A DNA stretch of 64,000 nucleotides from Agelas oroides (GCA_949130485.1 OX422187.1:372001-436000); one strand, 5' to 3'; positions 33,574 to 46,261 are shown, counted from the stretch's first letter. A program made the numbers and translations. The notes: a model not told the origin generated them from the letters alone.

Positions 33574-35829
33574 TTAAGTGATGTTATATCTACCATAGCA
33601 TACTTGTCTGTAAGAGATTATAATACAGTAGGCAAAGTAATGGTGGTAGAAGCATGTAGTCTCACATAATCGAACTAGCAAAATTTTGTTGTCTTCAGAA
33701 TAAATAATGTTCTTAATTTCTCCAAAGACTGGATAGTCATCATGTGATGGTGCCTCCAAGCAAACAAGTGCACCAGGACGGAACTCTACTCCCAGCACTG
33801 AAATACTCAATGTGCTACATGAGGTAAAGGGTATATATACATCATTCACTGATGTCATAACAGTACTAAGAAAGAAGTTTTCAGGTGTATGTGGATAGTA
33901 GATGTATCCAGGTGTCGTATGTACCATTGTACTGCAGTTTCTGTAGAGCTTGGAAACTGTTCTTCAATTACTCTTCTCGCTGCTTGTGGAAATTCAGTGA
34001 GATCTGCTGTGAATCCTGTGATTAGAAAGATAATTATTATACTTGTTCCTTAATTTAAAGACTGAAAAAGCATCCTTTTCCTATTTCATCTCCTTTATAC
34101 AGGAAATTTGACATTTCCACACCAGGAGCAGATTTCAGCTGCAGGCACATGTAGTGTTGGTGCTTGATTGCCACTGTGCATGGCAGGTTCTTAAAATTTT
34201 TGCCACAACAAAGCTTTTGATTTGGGCATTTTTTGCTTCAAAGCACATGCACCACTGGTTTCGGAGAGGTCCAAACCTACGTGAATGGTGGGTATATGTA
34301 CATGTAAGAGCATTACAAGGGAATAACCTGTCGCTATGGCAATGACTTATCAAATCAATAAAGTTTCAAGATATAGTTCATTACATAGCAGAAAATGCAG
34401 GCAGTGAAATGATTACTTACAGTTTGATCTGCTGTGGAAGATGTATCAGATAGTGCAACTTGGGCACTATAGAGCCTGGATACAAGTTTGCATACTGTGT
34501 AAGGTAGGTCTCGATCAGTAGTGTCATCATATGAACAGTAGCCTCGGTCACTTCATAGCTAGTAGCGAGTGTTACTATTCTCAAAAGTTGGATGTAACAC
34601 TTCCACTGCTCATCTCTCTCTGGGACACACTGTCCAACCATCAGTGGTAGCAAACGGCCCAGCAACCACATCTGTGTGGCTGATATGATGCAATACTAAT
34701 TCAAAAAGGAATGTGCTATTTTTTGGGCATGAAAGGAGGTCGTGTAATTGTTGCCCTCCATCCCAATACAAAAGTCATCTGTAGTCTTGCTAGTAAATAT
34801 GAAAATATGAAAGTTTTTTTGTACAAGTAAAACCAATGTGGGGGCTCATACTCTTCAAATTTTACTGAACTTGATGACAAATTAACCTTAGGAATGCAAC
34901 TATTTAATACTCATCTGATTGTCCTAGTTGAGTTATCATCTACCAGACGATCACCATCAATGAGGCTAGGGATTGTCCTTGACTCCGAATAGCCAGATTG
35001 AAAGTTCTTAATTTGGTCATTGAGAAAGCTTAGGGTGAAGTACCCTTTCTTTTTAATACAGTAAGTTAGAAGCCTTCTACAATGGAGCACTAGCACACCC
35101 TCGAAGATGATGCGCATAATGTCATGTGGCAGACACTGGCATACATCAAAGTGAGGTGCCTTGTCAAGGATGCTGGGCCGATTCACTCCATATTTCCTCG
35201 AAAAGTGATCAGACAGCCCTGTGCCCAACAACTGGCAGTGCCGTTTATGGGTTCTGAGACTTCTTAACCGGACTGCAGAGGAATTGAACTATATTGGTTG
35301 GAGAAAAAAAAAAAAAGCACTGCAATATTATCACACCACAAAAACATCAAAGAAATTTTACTAGAACTCTAAAACAAAAAGGTGAAGTCAAAGCATGTTC
35401 TGTTTCAAGGTAACTAATTTGAAGGGTATTGATTGAATAAGTTTAGGCATGTACTCTTGACCATAAAGGTTGTTGCAAATCCCTATGGATAAGTGTGGTG
35501 TAACAGGATATCGAAACATAATCTTCAAATGTGAAACCAGGAGTTTAAAACTGAAGATTTCCTGAACCATTTAAAAGCACGTTTAACAATTGAAGTGAGT
35601 GACCTAACAGTGTACAGCTACATTACAAGAAGTCAGGTGCTAACGATTCTACCTAGATAACTTTAAATTGTATTTCCATGTGATGATTCTAAGTAATGTT
35701 AGTTCGTATTTTTTTTTACTAGTAGAGATAAGAAATACCTTTGTTTGTAGTTCTCCAGGCAAAACCATGCATGACCTGCACTTCCTGTAGGCAGACACAC
35801 TCTCTTTGTCGCCTCCAGCTAGACTACCG
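33574..35829 (-). pseudogene. CACTA (En/Spm)-type transposase-derived gene, Tnp2/DUF4218-like, decayed
   Basis: Recognisable exons on minus: 35829-35740 (GGDKESVSAYRKCRSCMVLP, a CxxC segment), 35272 to about 34911 (GLSDHFSRKYGVNRPSILDK, CQCLPHDIMRIIFEGVL), 34679-34421 (QMWLLGRLLPLMVGQCVPER, LYPGSIVPKLHYLIHLPQQI), an exon opening at about 34278 (FGPLRNQWCMCFEAKNAQIK), and 33927-33574 (GVEFRPGALVCLEAPSHDDY, FGEIKNIIY). This order matches Tnp2/DUF4218 proteins of animal CACTA-like elements. Exon 34679-34421 splices in phase to the next. Defects: at the AAAAATTTT run near 34195 the frame must change to continue as FKNLPCTVAIKHQHY, and no good donor ends the 34911 exon. No element termini were identified. 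Confidence 0.7.
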
Positions 35830-37140
35830 ATACAGTGCAGCTTCACTGAGCTACAAGTTACTTGGACACTTCAGTGAAGTGTGCACTTTGCTACTGGCTA
35901 GTAGGTTAGCTTAATGACTTCTTTATGGCAGGACAAGCTGATTTGTCCACCTGCACTCAAGTCATTGTTTTCTTTCCACTTGGGATGTGGTTAGCCTCAA
36001 AAAATTTAAAAAAATGAAAAGCCTGGTGGCCTGGTCATTTTTGTAAAGTGACTTGTAGGACTAGAAACAGGCAATAAATTTTGTGTGGCCTGTTTACAAT
36101 GGTTTGCTGTGTCCAAAATTTGGAGTGCAACCATCCATAGATTAGTCGTACAGTGGAAAAGTGCATATTCAGTCTGATTGAGACTTTGACCAAGCCCTGC
36201 AGCAACCAGCTCCAGCATTGGAAGCTGCAGAAGCAGGCATGTTGATCCTCGTGTTGATCACTAAGTCATAACCTTCACTGGACTAAATATGTACAACTGT
36301 AAATGTGCTCCATTATGTACAACAGCGCACATTGTGAAAAGATTAGACCAGACATGATTCGCGGTGTTTCTGAACGTAACCAGGGGCATGTACTAAACAC
36401 TAGTCTCGTGCCCAGCCAAATTTTAAGCACGCGGAGGGGAAAAATAGTCTGGTCAACTGCCTATTCGTTCCAAGCGCCACGTTCGTGGCGCTTCAATCAG
36501 ATTGCTTCACGCGAATGACGTCACGTACTGCAATAGATGACGATCAAAGATAGCTAGGCAGTTGAAGTGCTATGCAGGAGACTAAGCCTTGTAGAACCAG
36601 AGAATGACAGGCAAAGGGATGCCAGGACTTCTGTGAACGGGCGGTGTGTTTCTGAGCTTGAAAACTGGCAGTGTGAAGTTCCTGAGGCTTTTAAATGTCG
36701 GTAAGATTGTCTCAGGGCTATCTGAGGTTGACCAGTAGTGGCAAGGTATAAGGACAAAATGCGTATAAAGTTGACGGCGGTAACCGGTTATCATGGTTCC
36801 CAGGGTTCTCACATATAAAAGGTTCATGTTAAACTTCAGATTGATAATGCTACACAAATACCTGGCTCACGTCACCCTTGGAGGCGATGTAGACACTGGG
36901 CAATCCAGTACGAATGCAATAAAATTACTTTGGGGGCGGGGCGATCCCACGAACGGGAACGCGATCGCTTCGAACGCTATCCCGAGCGTTTTCAGTTTCT
37001 CCCCTGGCAATCTTCAAGTGTGGAAATGCTATGACAACTTGTAATCATTTCCTTCTACCTTCTAGCAGTTGAGGTTAGTGTTTGCAACTTAGATGTAGGT
37101 ACTGATACCGTGAATTCGGCGAAACAAATACACACATTAC
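35830..37140. other. No gene recognised; one MULE-like tip
   Basis: At about 36401 a TAGTCTCGTGCCCAGCC tip of the 9-bp-duplication family appears without an obvious partner. 36880-37000 is G+C-richer with GATCGC-type words. Open frames here lack motifs. Confidence 0.45.
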
Positions 37141-37380
37141 AGCGAAACCATTGAGAACCATTGAGAACCACTGAGAACCACTGGTAACCATTGAGAACCA
37201 CTGGTAACCACTGAGAACCACTGGTAACCACTGAGAACCAATGGTAACCACTGAGAACCATTGAGAACCATTGAGAACCACTGAGAACCACTGAGAACCA
37301 CTGAGAACCACTGGTAACCACTGATAACCATTGAGAACCACTGGTAACCACTGAGAACCACTGGTACGCAGTGCGAACCA
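37141..37380. repeat. 10-bp minisatellite, unit CTGAGAACCA / CTGGTAACCA, 24 copies
   Basis: Perfectly phased 10-bp units alternate among TTGAGAACCA, CTGAGAACCA and CTGGTAACCA. Minus-strand frames opened by it (SGSQWLSVV-type) are artefacts of the period. Confidence 0.97.
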
Positions 37381-38904
37381 CCGATAGCCATTGGGAAACG
37401 ATCATCTTCGCTCTCTAGAGGAGGTAAGCTCATAGATCATGTAGCTGCACACTACAGTTATGCTACATGAGAACCATGAGAACCGTGATGACTGGTTACC
37501 GCTCAAAACAAAAACAAATTTTTCATCTTAAACCTTGCCATGTCTAGTTGAACGAGGCTAGGTTCCAGTCAAATCGCCAGCGCTAGCGTACGTAACGCCT
37601 TACGTTGCAGAACGGTAGCCTCGTTCCCAGGCCTTCCCCGGCTCCAGTTTTTGATCGCTTGCAGTATGCAAAAAGGGTCGCGTAAGGTGCCGGGTGAAAG
37701 CCGCATCCGGTGGGTGGAGCTAAGGGCGTGACCTATATCGTGTGACATATGAAGGATACACGTGCACCTGTTTGACATCTTGACATGACTGTTGTACTTT
37801 GACCTCGACTGCTGACTTGCTTGCTTGGCAAGGGCCAAGGCACACAGCCAACTGTTCTACAGCACTTCCTAAGGTATCCAGTAGAGATTTATATGTGTAC
37901 CAATGCATCAGACCTCATAAAAACTCAGCAGGAGTCCAGCGGGTTGCATAAATCATGATCATGGCCTACTCTAGTACTAGGATTAACTAGTTCACTTAGT
38001 ACTTCCAATTTCCAGAGATGATAACAAAACGTGCATGTATTCCTGGTCAAGGGAGTAAATAGTCTCATGTCAAGCCATCTAGGCTCCCCAATGAAGAATA
38101 GCAGGTGCTTTGACTCAAATTCCTTGTCAAGAACGTATATGTCCAGCAAATTAAGAATGGAGCACTGATACAGTTCACTCTTTGTCACTATTGATTATAC
38201 ACTCCTTGATTTTGTTGGCCATCCGATATTCCAAGCATCCTATTGACAAGAATATTGAATTAAACCACCAGACTCAGAGATTGTGGATAAGCGTAATCTG
38301 GGGACTGACATCACTACTTGTAGCCACTTTGATTGATGCTCAAGCCTTGTGCTATCAGTGACAGCTATAAATCATACCCATTTCTCTGTACTACTCCTAA
38401 GAAACGTGTAGTCACATGGTTGTTGGATGCAAACAGTTCGTTGATTTTTAGTTTCTCATCAAGTGTTTTATCTGCACCCAATGCGGGTGGGCAGCTTATT
38501 CTTAGCCGACAGATATTTCTCACCGAAGAACTCAACAAAAATGATGTCAGGAGGATCAATGCTCATTATACGCTGTTGTAGAAGAGCTCTTTCGATGCTG
38601 TGGAGTAGAGAGACACGTTTGTTGGCATTGTGTTCATTGCTACGCTTATCCAGTACGTCGTTAGTATCTTATATGAAAAAAGAAATAACGGTGATATATT
38701 CTATCTCAGAAAACCATGCAGGTGGCTGATGAGAAACTAATAATCTTACATGGCCATAAAAAGCAGTCAGGCAGGTCAGGTTAGGCCTAAGCAATTTTAT
38801 GCAGACCAAACATGCACATGAGCACTTTGATATAAACTAGTAAGAATGACAATTTCTCCATTATTTGACACAAAACTATTTACTTCCTTGATCAGGAATA
38901 CATG

Positions 38905-39210
38905 TTGTCTCACAAGCCACACCCTTCGCAAAGAGAGGAAGGGTCTGGTCACGATACAAGCATTGAGTTGTCAGCGAGGAACGCAATTATCGAATGCATG
39001 CAGCAGTTAAATAATAAGATGCTGACATCTGCTTAGCTAGGAGGAGGCTACTGCTTAACATGCGACATAATTGTGCTCCATGACAATGGATGCGACCTAC
39101 AAAGAGTGCAGATCTGATTGGTCACATCAAGTTTCTGCCATGGCAACAACTCTATGGTTGCAGTGTGACCAGACCCTTCCTCTCTGTGAAGGGTGTGGCT
39201 TGCGAGACTA
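38905..39210. mobile_element. 306-bp member of the TAGYCTC family nested in the larger element
   Basis: Ends GTCTCACAAGCCACACCCTT and AAGGGTGTGGCTTGCGAGAC are inverse. Flanks GAATACATG and GAAGACATG are direct repeats with one mismatch. Related ends occur at 41690-41735 and 60889-61083. Confidence 0.75.
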
Positions 39211-39428
39211 GAAGACATGCACGTTTTTATTTTTATTGTCTCTGAGAAGGTGGAAGTACTTAGTGAATTAGTTAATCCTATCAATATCACCAACCAATAA
39301 AACACAGGCCTGTCGCCCCAGGATGGAGAGCCTCAAGAACTTCAGTAGCTATGTGTACATGTACCAGAGTAGGTCATTATTACTTAATGCAATTCAAATA
39401 GACTCCTGCTGAGTTTTATGTCAACTTA

Positions 39429-39722
39429 TGAATTCTGATGCATTGGTATACTTGTATTAAAATCTCTACTGAATACCTTAGCCTGGCTTAAGAAGAGCTG
39501 CAGAACAGTTGGCTGTGGGCCTTGCCAAGCAAGGAGCAGTCGATGTCAAAGTACAACAGTCATGCAAAGCCAGTACGAAGTGTTATTCTGATGCATTGGT
39601 ACACTTGTAAATCTCTACTGAATACCTTAGCCCGGCTTAAGAAGAGCTGCAGAACAGTTAGCTGTAGGCCTTGCCAAGCAAGCAGCAGTCGATGTCAAAG
39701 TACAACAGTCATGCAAAGCCAG
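39429..39722. repeat. Two tandem copies of a roughly 150-bp segment, also present inverted near 37790-37925
   Basis: ATTCTGATGCATTGGTA through CATGCAAAGCCAGTA is repeated at 39429 and about 39582. The inverse (ACTGTTGTACTTTGACC... ACCAATGCATC) at 37790-37910 makes it part of the inverted structure of the 37616-40462 element. Confidence 0.8.
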
Positions 39723-39759
39723 TAGTCTCGCGTAGCCAGAGTCTGGCTACGCGAGACTA
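39723..39759. mobile_element. 37-bp palindromic element with perfect 9-bp target duplication
   Basis: TAGTCTCGCGTAGCCAGA opposite TCTGGCTACGCGAGACTA, a nearly perfect hairpin. Flanks are CAAAGCCAG at 39714-39722 and 39760-39768. It is inserted into the second copy of the tandem segment. Confidence 0.9.
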
Positions 39760-40609
39760 CAAAGCCAGCGCAATGACACGATGTAACAGCTTAGTCAGCT
39801 ACAGCCCTTCGCTTCACATATCATCATGACGTAATCTAGGTCGCGCCCTTAGCTCCACCCACCGGATGCGGCTTTCACCCGGCACCTTACGCGACCCCAT
39901 GCAAAAACGGACCGGAGGGAGAAGGCCTGGTGAATCTTACCACGTGATCCGCGGCACAGGCGTCACATGTCGTCACGCTTATATGTACAGCCATGCTAGG
40001 GAGAAGACCGATCTTGCGTTCTGTACTAGCTACGAAGACGAGACAAGCGCTGACAGAGAACAACATCAAGCGTAAAAAACATATCTCAGCTAGAAGGAAT
40101 AACTCCGAAGGGTTGCCGAACGACATGTGTGAAATATCTGCAGTGACAAAATTTAGCTAACGTAGCGAAAAAGCAGCCGCTTTTGGATTTGCAACGCTTG
40201 CAGGGGAACCATCCTTCAGCGGTTCTGCTTCAGACTCGGGTATGTTCTAGAGGTAGAACTTGTCTTTCGGCTGGAACTTGTCTTGTTTCTCTAGCTTCTC
40301 TGTAGCTGGAGATATAAATGTGAATATGTCTTCGTGTCTAGAACCTATGACGTCATGTGTGCCGCGGATCACGTGGTAAGATTCACTAGGCCTTCTCCCT
40401 CCGTTTTCGCATACTGCAAGCGATCAAAAACTGGAGCCGGGGAAGGCCTGGGAACGAGGCTAGCAGAACGGTGCCTACGTGCGCAATAATAGCACGGATT
40501 GAGCGACCTAAATAAGCGCTATTTTCAACTCGAATTTTCTTGTGGGAAAGCAGTTTGTGCTAGACGGTAGCTGAAAGTATTGTCTTTCGAACTAATCATG
40601 TTATAAACT

Positions 40610-40951
40610 TCATGTAGTGATGTCAGAGTTTCCAAAAGTATGTAAATATTCTTCTACACAGGCCATTTCTCCACAATGTCTTAATGTATTCACATCAAAT
40701 TTGATATAGAGGTTCTTTAGAGGCTTGGGTATATTTCCTTGCACAGCTTTGTTAAAAATATCTACCTCGATCAAAACTACACACAATTTTTTGTCACATC
40801 TCGCTCCTTTTCTGCAAATTGTTGAAGTATTAAGACATTTTGTGATGCTGCTCACAGTTACTTCAATATGCAACAAAGCACAACCAGTTCTGTATACTAG
40901 AGTAGTTGTCCAATGGGATGGTACAGGTTTTTGATTGGAACCTTGCTCCAA
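40610..40951 (-). CDS. Hypothetical ORF, 113 codons
   Basis: Intronless frame with a protein-like composition (ICRKGARCDKKLCVVLIEVD, PKPLKNLYIKFDVNTLRHCG, VEEYLHTFGNSDITT). No family recognised. It sits between the long-TIR element and the Pumilio gene on the opposite strand. Confidence 0.3.
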   Translation of the reverse strand: MEQGSNQKPVPSHWTTTLVYRTGCALLHIEVTVSSITKCLNTSTICRKGARCDKKLCVVLIEVDIFNKAVQGNIPKPLKNLYIKFDVNTLRHCGEMACVEEYLHTFGNSDITT

Positions 40952-41786
40952 CTTCCCCGGAAATGCAACTATTTATGGCCACAAAATGCCGTTTTTTAAG
41001 CATTTATCAAGCCTAGTGCAAGGATTATACTAGATATCTAAAAGCCACAACCTTCATTGGACTGAATAGGTACAGACTATCCTTCACAGCGAGTTTCATT
41101 CTGATCGGGCTTACAGCGGCTTCCGGAAAGGTAGTGACCGGAATATTGCGCTAAAAGGACGCAGAAAAAATTTGGCAACCGGTTACATTTCGAAGAATGT
41201 ACCGCTTGCTGTATTCACCCAATCTCATTGATATGGGTACAGTTGGAATCGCCATTTTATGCTCTTTTCGAAAATAAAGGTTGTTGTTGTGATAAACGAA
41301 TTTTGATTTTCACCCCGACATCGCTACTTCATGCAGAGAGAAGTGCTGGGTTTAATTTGTCTCGACAGTATATTATAAAGCTTTTAGCAGATCATTAGTT
41401 CTTCTCACCTTCACTTTCCATCTTCACCCTTCCATAGATAATAGAGTCGACTCTATTATCTACGCCCGTTCCCAGTCTCGTGCAGGCATGGATAATATAA
41501 TAGTACTACGTGTACTATATTATCCATGGTGCAGGTTACCAAGGAACCTTGGCGCATACGCTAATGGTGTGTATGTGCAGTCTCTTTTCTCCCCGCCCAC
41601 GCACGAGCCTGAGAACGAGGCTAGTGTGGGTTTCTTAATTGTGTCATCATAATGCGTGGGTGTATAACTCACGCAAACCGGTAGTTGCAGCGTGACCAGA
41701 CCCTTCCTCTCTCTGCGAAGGGTATGGCTTGCGAGACTAGGTTATTATTACGTATTCAATAACTATTCATAATTATTCGAAATTGG
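40952..41786. other. Upstream region of the Pumilio gene with MULE-like tips
   Basis: Contains ends of the TAGYCTCG family at about 41622 (AACGAGGCTAG) and 41735 (GCGAGACTAG), a TCTATTATCTAC/GATAATAGA inverted word near 41440-41460, and a TATTATCCATG palindromic pair near 41480-41530. No exon recognised. Confidence 0.45.
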
Positions 41787-44700
41787 ATGGATCGCGAGAT
41801 GAATCGTGGTTGGGAGAGACTGAGTGTTCCATATGTGAGCCCCATGGATTACATGAGTCAGATGGTCAGTGTCATGCATGATAGATACTCTTTACGCATC
41901 TGTCCACCATAACCGGGAAGAAATACGGTATTTCTTTATGCATTGGCGTTTGCAGATGGCGAATATGCAGCTGGCTGCAGCAGGCACACCATTCGAAGAG
42001 GTAGGTTTCCCTAGGAGCTCCAGAGGTGCATGTCTCGTAATAACCGCTACATGCACCGAATCATAAACTTCACTTTTTTTCCCTACAACTCACGCAAACC
42101 GAACATTTTTGTTACGTTTTGCAGCACTCCTCTTGGAGTATGCTGTGGTGCCCTCCAGTTTCTGCAGCCGACGTGAGTAGTATTCTTGCATTCACTAATT
42201 TTGTGATAATGTAGTGTACTAGTATGGGAGAGGGTTATGAGAACAGATGTTTACTGCCATCACAGCTGTGTTTACCTTTTCCTTTGATGTGTTAATTGTT
42301 ACCCTCACAACACAGTTCGGAGAACCTGCCCCTCCAAACACCAAAAGTCATGGAAGCCCAAAGAGGAGTGTGCCAAAACAGACACCAACTGGCCAATTGA
42401 GAAATAGCTCCAGTAGCAGCAGCAGTGCTGACTCAGGAAACAGCAGGGCTAATCACCTCACCTTAAACAGCATTCCACCTGGCCACTATGTCGAATATTG
42501 TCAAGACCAACATGGCTCACGTTTCATTCAGCAGCAGATTGAGTTGGCCAATGCTGAAGATAACCAAATGCTTTTCAAGGAATTATTACCTGCTGCTCAT
42601 GTACTAATGGAAGATCGTTTTGGAAATTATATTATACAAAAGTTTTTCGACTTTGGTAGTGATGAGCAGAAACTGGCACTTCTACAAAAGTTACAAGGCC
42701 ATGTTCTGTCTCTTTCAACACACACCTATGGCTGCCGTGTGATGCAGAAAGCCATTGAAATGTCACCATCTGCTCACCAGGTAAGCTAGTGTTAAATATG
42801 TAGTAGTGGCATTCCTCATTAAAGTGATAATCTAGAAAGGTTTTTTTAAACTACATTTTCTGAGTGTCTCTTCAAAGCAGACTCCTTTTATGTACGTGGC
42901 TATCTGTCCAATATAGGCCGAGATCCTAGCCGAGCTGGAAGGTGACATCCTCACCTGTGTGAAAGACGCGAATGGAAGCCACGTCATCCAGAAATGCATC
43001 GAGTTTGTTGACCCAATTCTACTGAACTTGGTTATGTTGTCCTTCAAAGAACATGTGAGTACACTCTGAAATAATGTGTGCTAAGAGACAACCAAAGAAG
43101 GCTCTGGTGCTAACAGAACATTAATTTGTGTGTATTATTATAGGTTTTCGAGTTGGCGACCCATAAATATGGCTGCAGAATCATTCAGCGAGTGTTGGAG
43201 TACTGCAATGCAGAGCAGACCAAGCTAGTGTTGCTGGAACTGCTGGACAACACAGAGCAACTTGTGCTGGTGTGTGTGTGAGAGAGAGATGTAGTTTGAA
43301 CCTATGGCTGCATGTGACAGGGCAGGCAACCCTGCTCACCATAATTAACTCTCTACAGACAGAAGCCTTTTCTTCCTAGCTGTTAAGTCTGGGATATACT
43401 GCCCCTTCCTCTAGCCACCACTTTGTAACAAGAAATTATGCGTGCACCATGGCACTAACCAAAACGTACTCAGATTTGCTATTCATTGTTTTCTCTGGTC
43501 TGTGTATGAACTTACGTGAATCCTTTACTAGCATCTTGGAGTGTGATGCCAGTCTTCTGTGAAAAAGTAAAGTGAGTTCTTCTTTGTTTTACAGGACCAG
43601 TATGGCAATTATGTTATCCAGCACATTCTGGAGAGTGGACGTCAAGAGGAACAATTGAAGATTACTGGCAGCCTAAAGGGCAAGATCTGCGTTCTTTCTC
43701 AGCACAAATTTGCAAGGTGAGAGGGCATACAAAAATCTTGCATTTTGCTTTTTGATACCTAGCAATTAGTAGCCCTGATTGATTAATTAGGCATTTTCTT
43801 AGCTGCAGGTCCATTAAACCACGTCTGCTTTGCTTTTGTCTACAGCAATGTGATTGAGAAGTGTCTTAGTCATGCATCTCGGCAAGAGAGACGACAAATC
43901 ATTCAAGAGGTGATACAGCAACAAAAGTAAGACGGGATTACTTTGCTGTGGATTACAATGTTACTTTACTGTTACTTTAGACTGTTCTTGTTCAGTATAC
44001 ACCTAACGCCGTCTGACAAGCCCTTTTACCAGACTAGATACTGTCATTCCCCAATAGACCACATTCTTGAGTGCATGGCTTGTCAGACACTATCCAGATG
44101 CACTGAAATGGCTTGCTATGCCCTAGCCTTGCTCCAAGTGTTTTTTGTATAGGAGAAGAATACAATTTCTTCAGAATTTATAGAAAACGGCTAGGTTCCT
44201 TAAGTTACACCACCATTAGTGAGTTGATCTCTCCGATCTGATAGATGCCTACCAATAACCAGGAAGTGCTCAGTGCATAACACCAGTGACTTTACACATG
44301 CACACAGTGTGTATTAGTCTTTCACAAAATCCTGGAACAAGGCTAAGTGTGCCCACTCTTGAATGAATGAAATTCATCATAGATGAATCCATCACACAGA
44401 AAGTGACTACAATCACTTCCTGTTAGTTATTTCCCACATTCCCATGGTACAAAAAAGCCTGTACTGCTGTTTGCAAAAAAGCTGTGCACGTGGATATAAT
44501 TGTGTGGTAAGCTTCTTTACAGCTAAATAGGAAGCCTGACCACATAATTATATTCATGTGCAAAGCATTTTTGCAAGGTCAACGCCATATGAGAGACACA
44601 TAGAACCCGCTCCAGCTTTTCACTTTGGAGTACTGTCTGGGGGGGGGGGGGGGGGGGGGGAGCATGAACACCTGGTATTCACTTGTAAGTTAATGCACAT

Positions 44701-45188
44701 GGGCTAACAGCAGACATGAGGTGCTTGTTTTTCTCCTACACTGGGCAAAGGGCCAAAAAAATGCTCTACTCTTGGCGCTTTCTTTTGATGCGAAGATTTG
44801 GAAAATTGCTGCACTAGATAGCCATCACTTTTCTCTTGATCTTCTTCATCCCTCGACCCCTTCCCCTCGTCTTACTTCCCTCTCCCATTCATCCCTCCCT
44901 CCCTTTCCCTCATGCCACTCTCTTTGGACTTCTCCTTCCCTCTCCCATTTTATCCTTTCCCATTATCTCACTCTCATCCCTCCTTCTCCCCCCTCCAGTG
45001 CTCTCCTCATTATGATGAAAGACCAGTATGCCAACTATGTCATTCAGAAGGCTATTGACTGTGCAGAACCAAGCCAACGGAAGATACTAGTATACATGAT
45101 CCGTCCCCACTTACACCACATCCGCAAATACATGCATGCAAAACACATTGCAACCAAGGTTGAGAAGCTCATCACGCGGTCGATTTAG
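41787..45188 (+). CDS. PUM: Pumilio (PUF) family RNA-binding protein, nine exons
   Basis: Exons 41787-41864, 41956-42000, 42125-42172, 42316-42780, 42917-43054, 43144-43269, 43595-43716, 43846-43926 and 44999-45188 all join in phase to the stop. The N-terminal part is short and Ser-rich; earlier exons may exist upstream of the first ATG. The C-terminus is a complete eight-repeat Pumilio homology domain with recognition helices SRFIQ, NYIIQ, CRVMQ, SHVIQ, CRIIQ, NYVIQ, SNVIE and NYVIQ, followed by the capping [17 protein letters not shown] region. PUF proteins bind UGUANAUA elements in mRNA 3' UTRs and repress translation or promote decay in the cytoplasm. Repeat 4 has SH..Q where human and fly proteins have NH..Q (see findings). 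Intron 8 (43927-44998) contains a 22-base poly-G run and ends in a long CCCT-rich tract before the acceptor. The frame is intact. Confidence 0.93.
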
Positions 45189-45569
45189 TGGTGACTCTGG
45201 CTCTGACTGTTGGCATCTCCTATACGACTGTACTTGTACACACCCTTGTATTCTGGTATATATCATATGGTAACCTTCTTTATGCACAATCAGCATTTAG
45301 TCCCGCTCAAGGAAAATTTACTGTTACATCTGATCATTATTGAATTTCAGTGTTTTAGTAACGTTTGGAACCTCTATAATGCAGACACCATTGGTGCCAT
45401 CTCAAGTGTCCTGAGTAAAGAGGTGTCCCTACTTCAGAGGCTTCCGGTATATTTCCGGTAGGCGTGGCAATGCGCCAAAGGATAACCAGAGGCTATAGAA
45501 CTATGCGTACCAGTGTTAGTATAATGTCCAGTTGGTGAATCAATCAGCAGTCCCAGACAATCTTGTGCG
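45189..45569. other. 3' flank of the Pumilio gene
   Basis: No further exon. A UTR and polyadenylation signal are expected here but no clear AATAAA is evident. Near 45440-45480 a CTTCCGGTATATTTCCGGTA direct repeat marks the approach to the inverted pogo-like MITE. Confidence 0.4.
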
Positions 45570-46261
45570 AGAGGCCAGCCATTACGGAATAGCGAGGTGT
45601 CTGCATTTCAGAGAGCTGTAAAGTATTAGGTGTAATGCAAATTCAATCCGGACCGCAACATTTTGTCCTGTGTAATGAGGTGTCCGCTATAGAGAATGTC
45701 TGTTAAGGGAGGTTCCACTGTAGTAGTTTAAGTTAGAGTGTTGTTAGGGCAACGGCGGATACGCGCATGTTGTCGTGTATGCTAATTGACCAATAAGATT
45801 AGAGCTTTGAAAAATACTTCGGAATAGACCAATGAAATCGCACAGTGGTGTTTGTTGGAATACAATGTGGAAGTGAGAACAGGTACTTCATATGTAACAG
45901 ATAAGAATATGACACAAAGGACAATAATAGTAATACAAATAAGTAGTGGCTGCATAGCCTGTTATAGCCTGTTGCTAGGTGGTTGCTAAGATTATAGAAG
46001 ACTTATAAATGGCCAACATGCCCACGGAAGAGCTGATTCAGCTATATCAGGTGTGAACTGTGACTATATCAGGTGTGAAGAGTGGCTATATTTGCAACAT
46101 GCTATCCCCCAAAAAGTACAGTACATGTACAACACACAACAAACATTAAACCAGGTCATACATGAACTCATGAAACTCAGTCATGATCAGTTAGACCCAG
46201 CACGGAACTGGAAGGCAAGGTGGTAAGAGGTGAAGGAACACTGTGTGGCTAAGTTTGTTTG

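Larger units (their letters stand above)
37616..40462. mobile_element. 2.85-kb long-TIR element with perfect 9-bp target duplication (Mutator-like)
   Basis: Direct repeats GCAGAACGG flank it (37607-37615, 40463-40471). The tips TAGCCTCGTTCCCAGGCCTT and AAGGCCTGGGAACGAGGCTA are inverse. The inverted similarity extends inwards through CTCCAGTTTTTGATCGCTTG, and an inner pair (GCCGCATCCGGTGGGTGGAG at about 37702; inverse at about 39855) continues it. Long TIRs and 9-bp duplications are the hallmark of Mutator-like elements. The interior holds short frames on minus at 38365-38559 (TLDEKLKINELFASNNHVT) and 37925-38188, unrecognised, plus two nested members of the same family (38905-39210, 39723-39759). 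No transposase found. Confidence 0.8.

Noticed and set aside
37055..37433. SGSQWLSVV repeat ORFs on minus
   Set aside because: By-product of a 10-bp minisatellite open in three frames.
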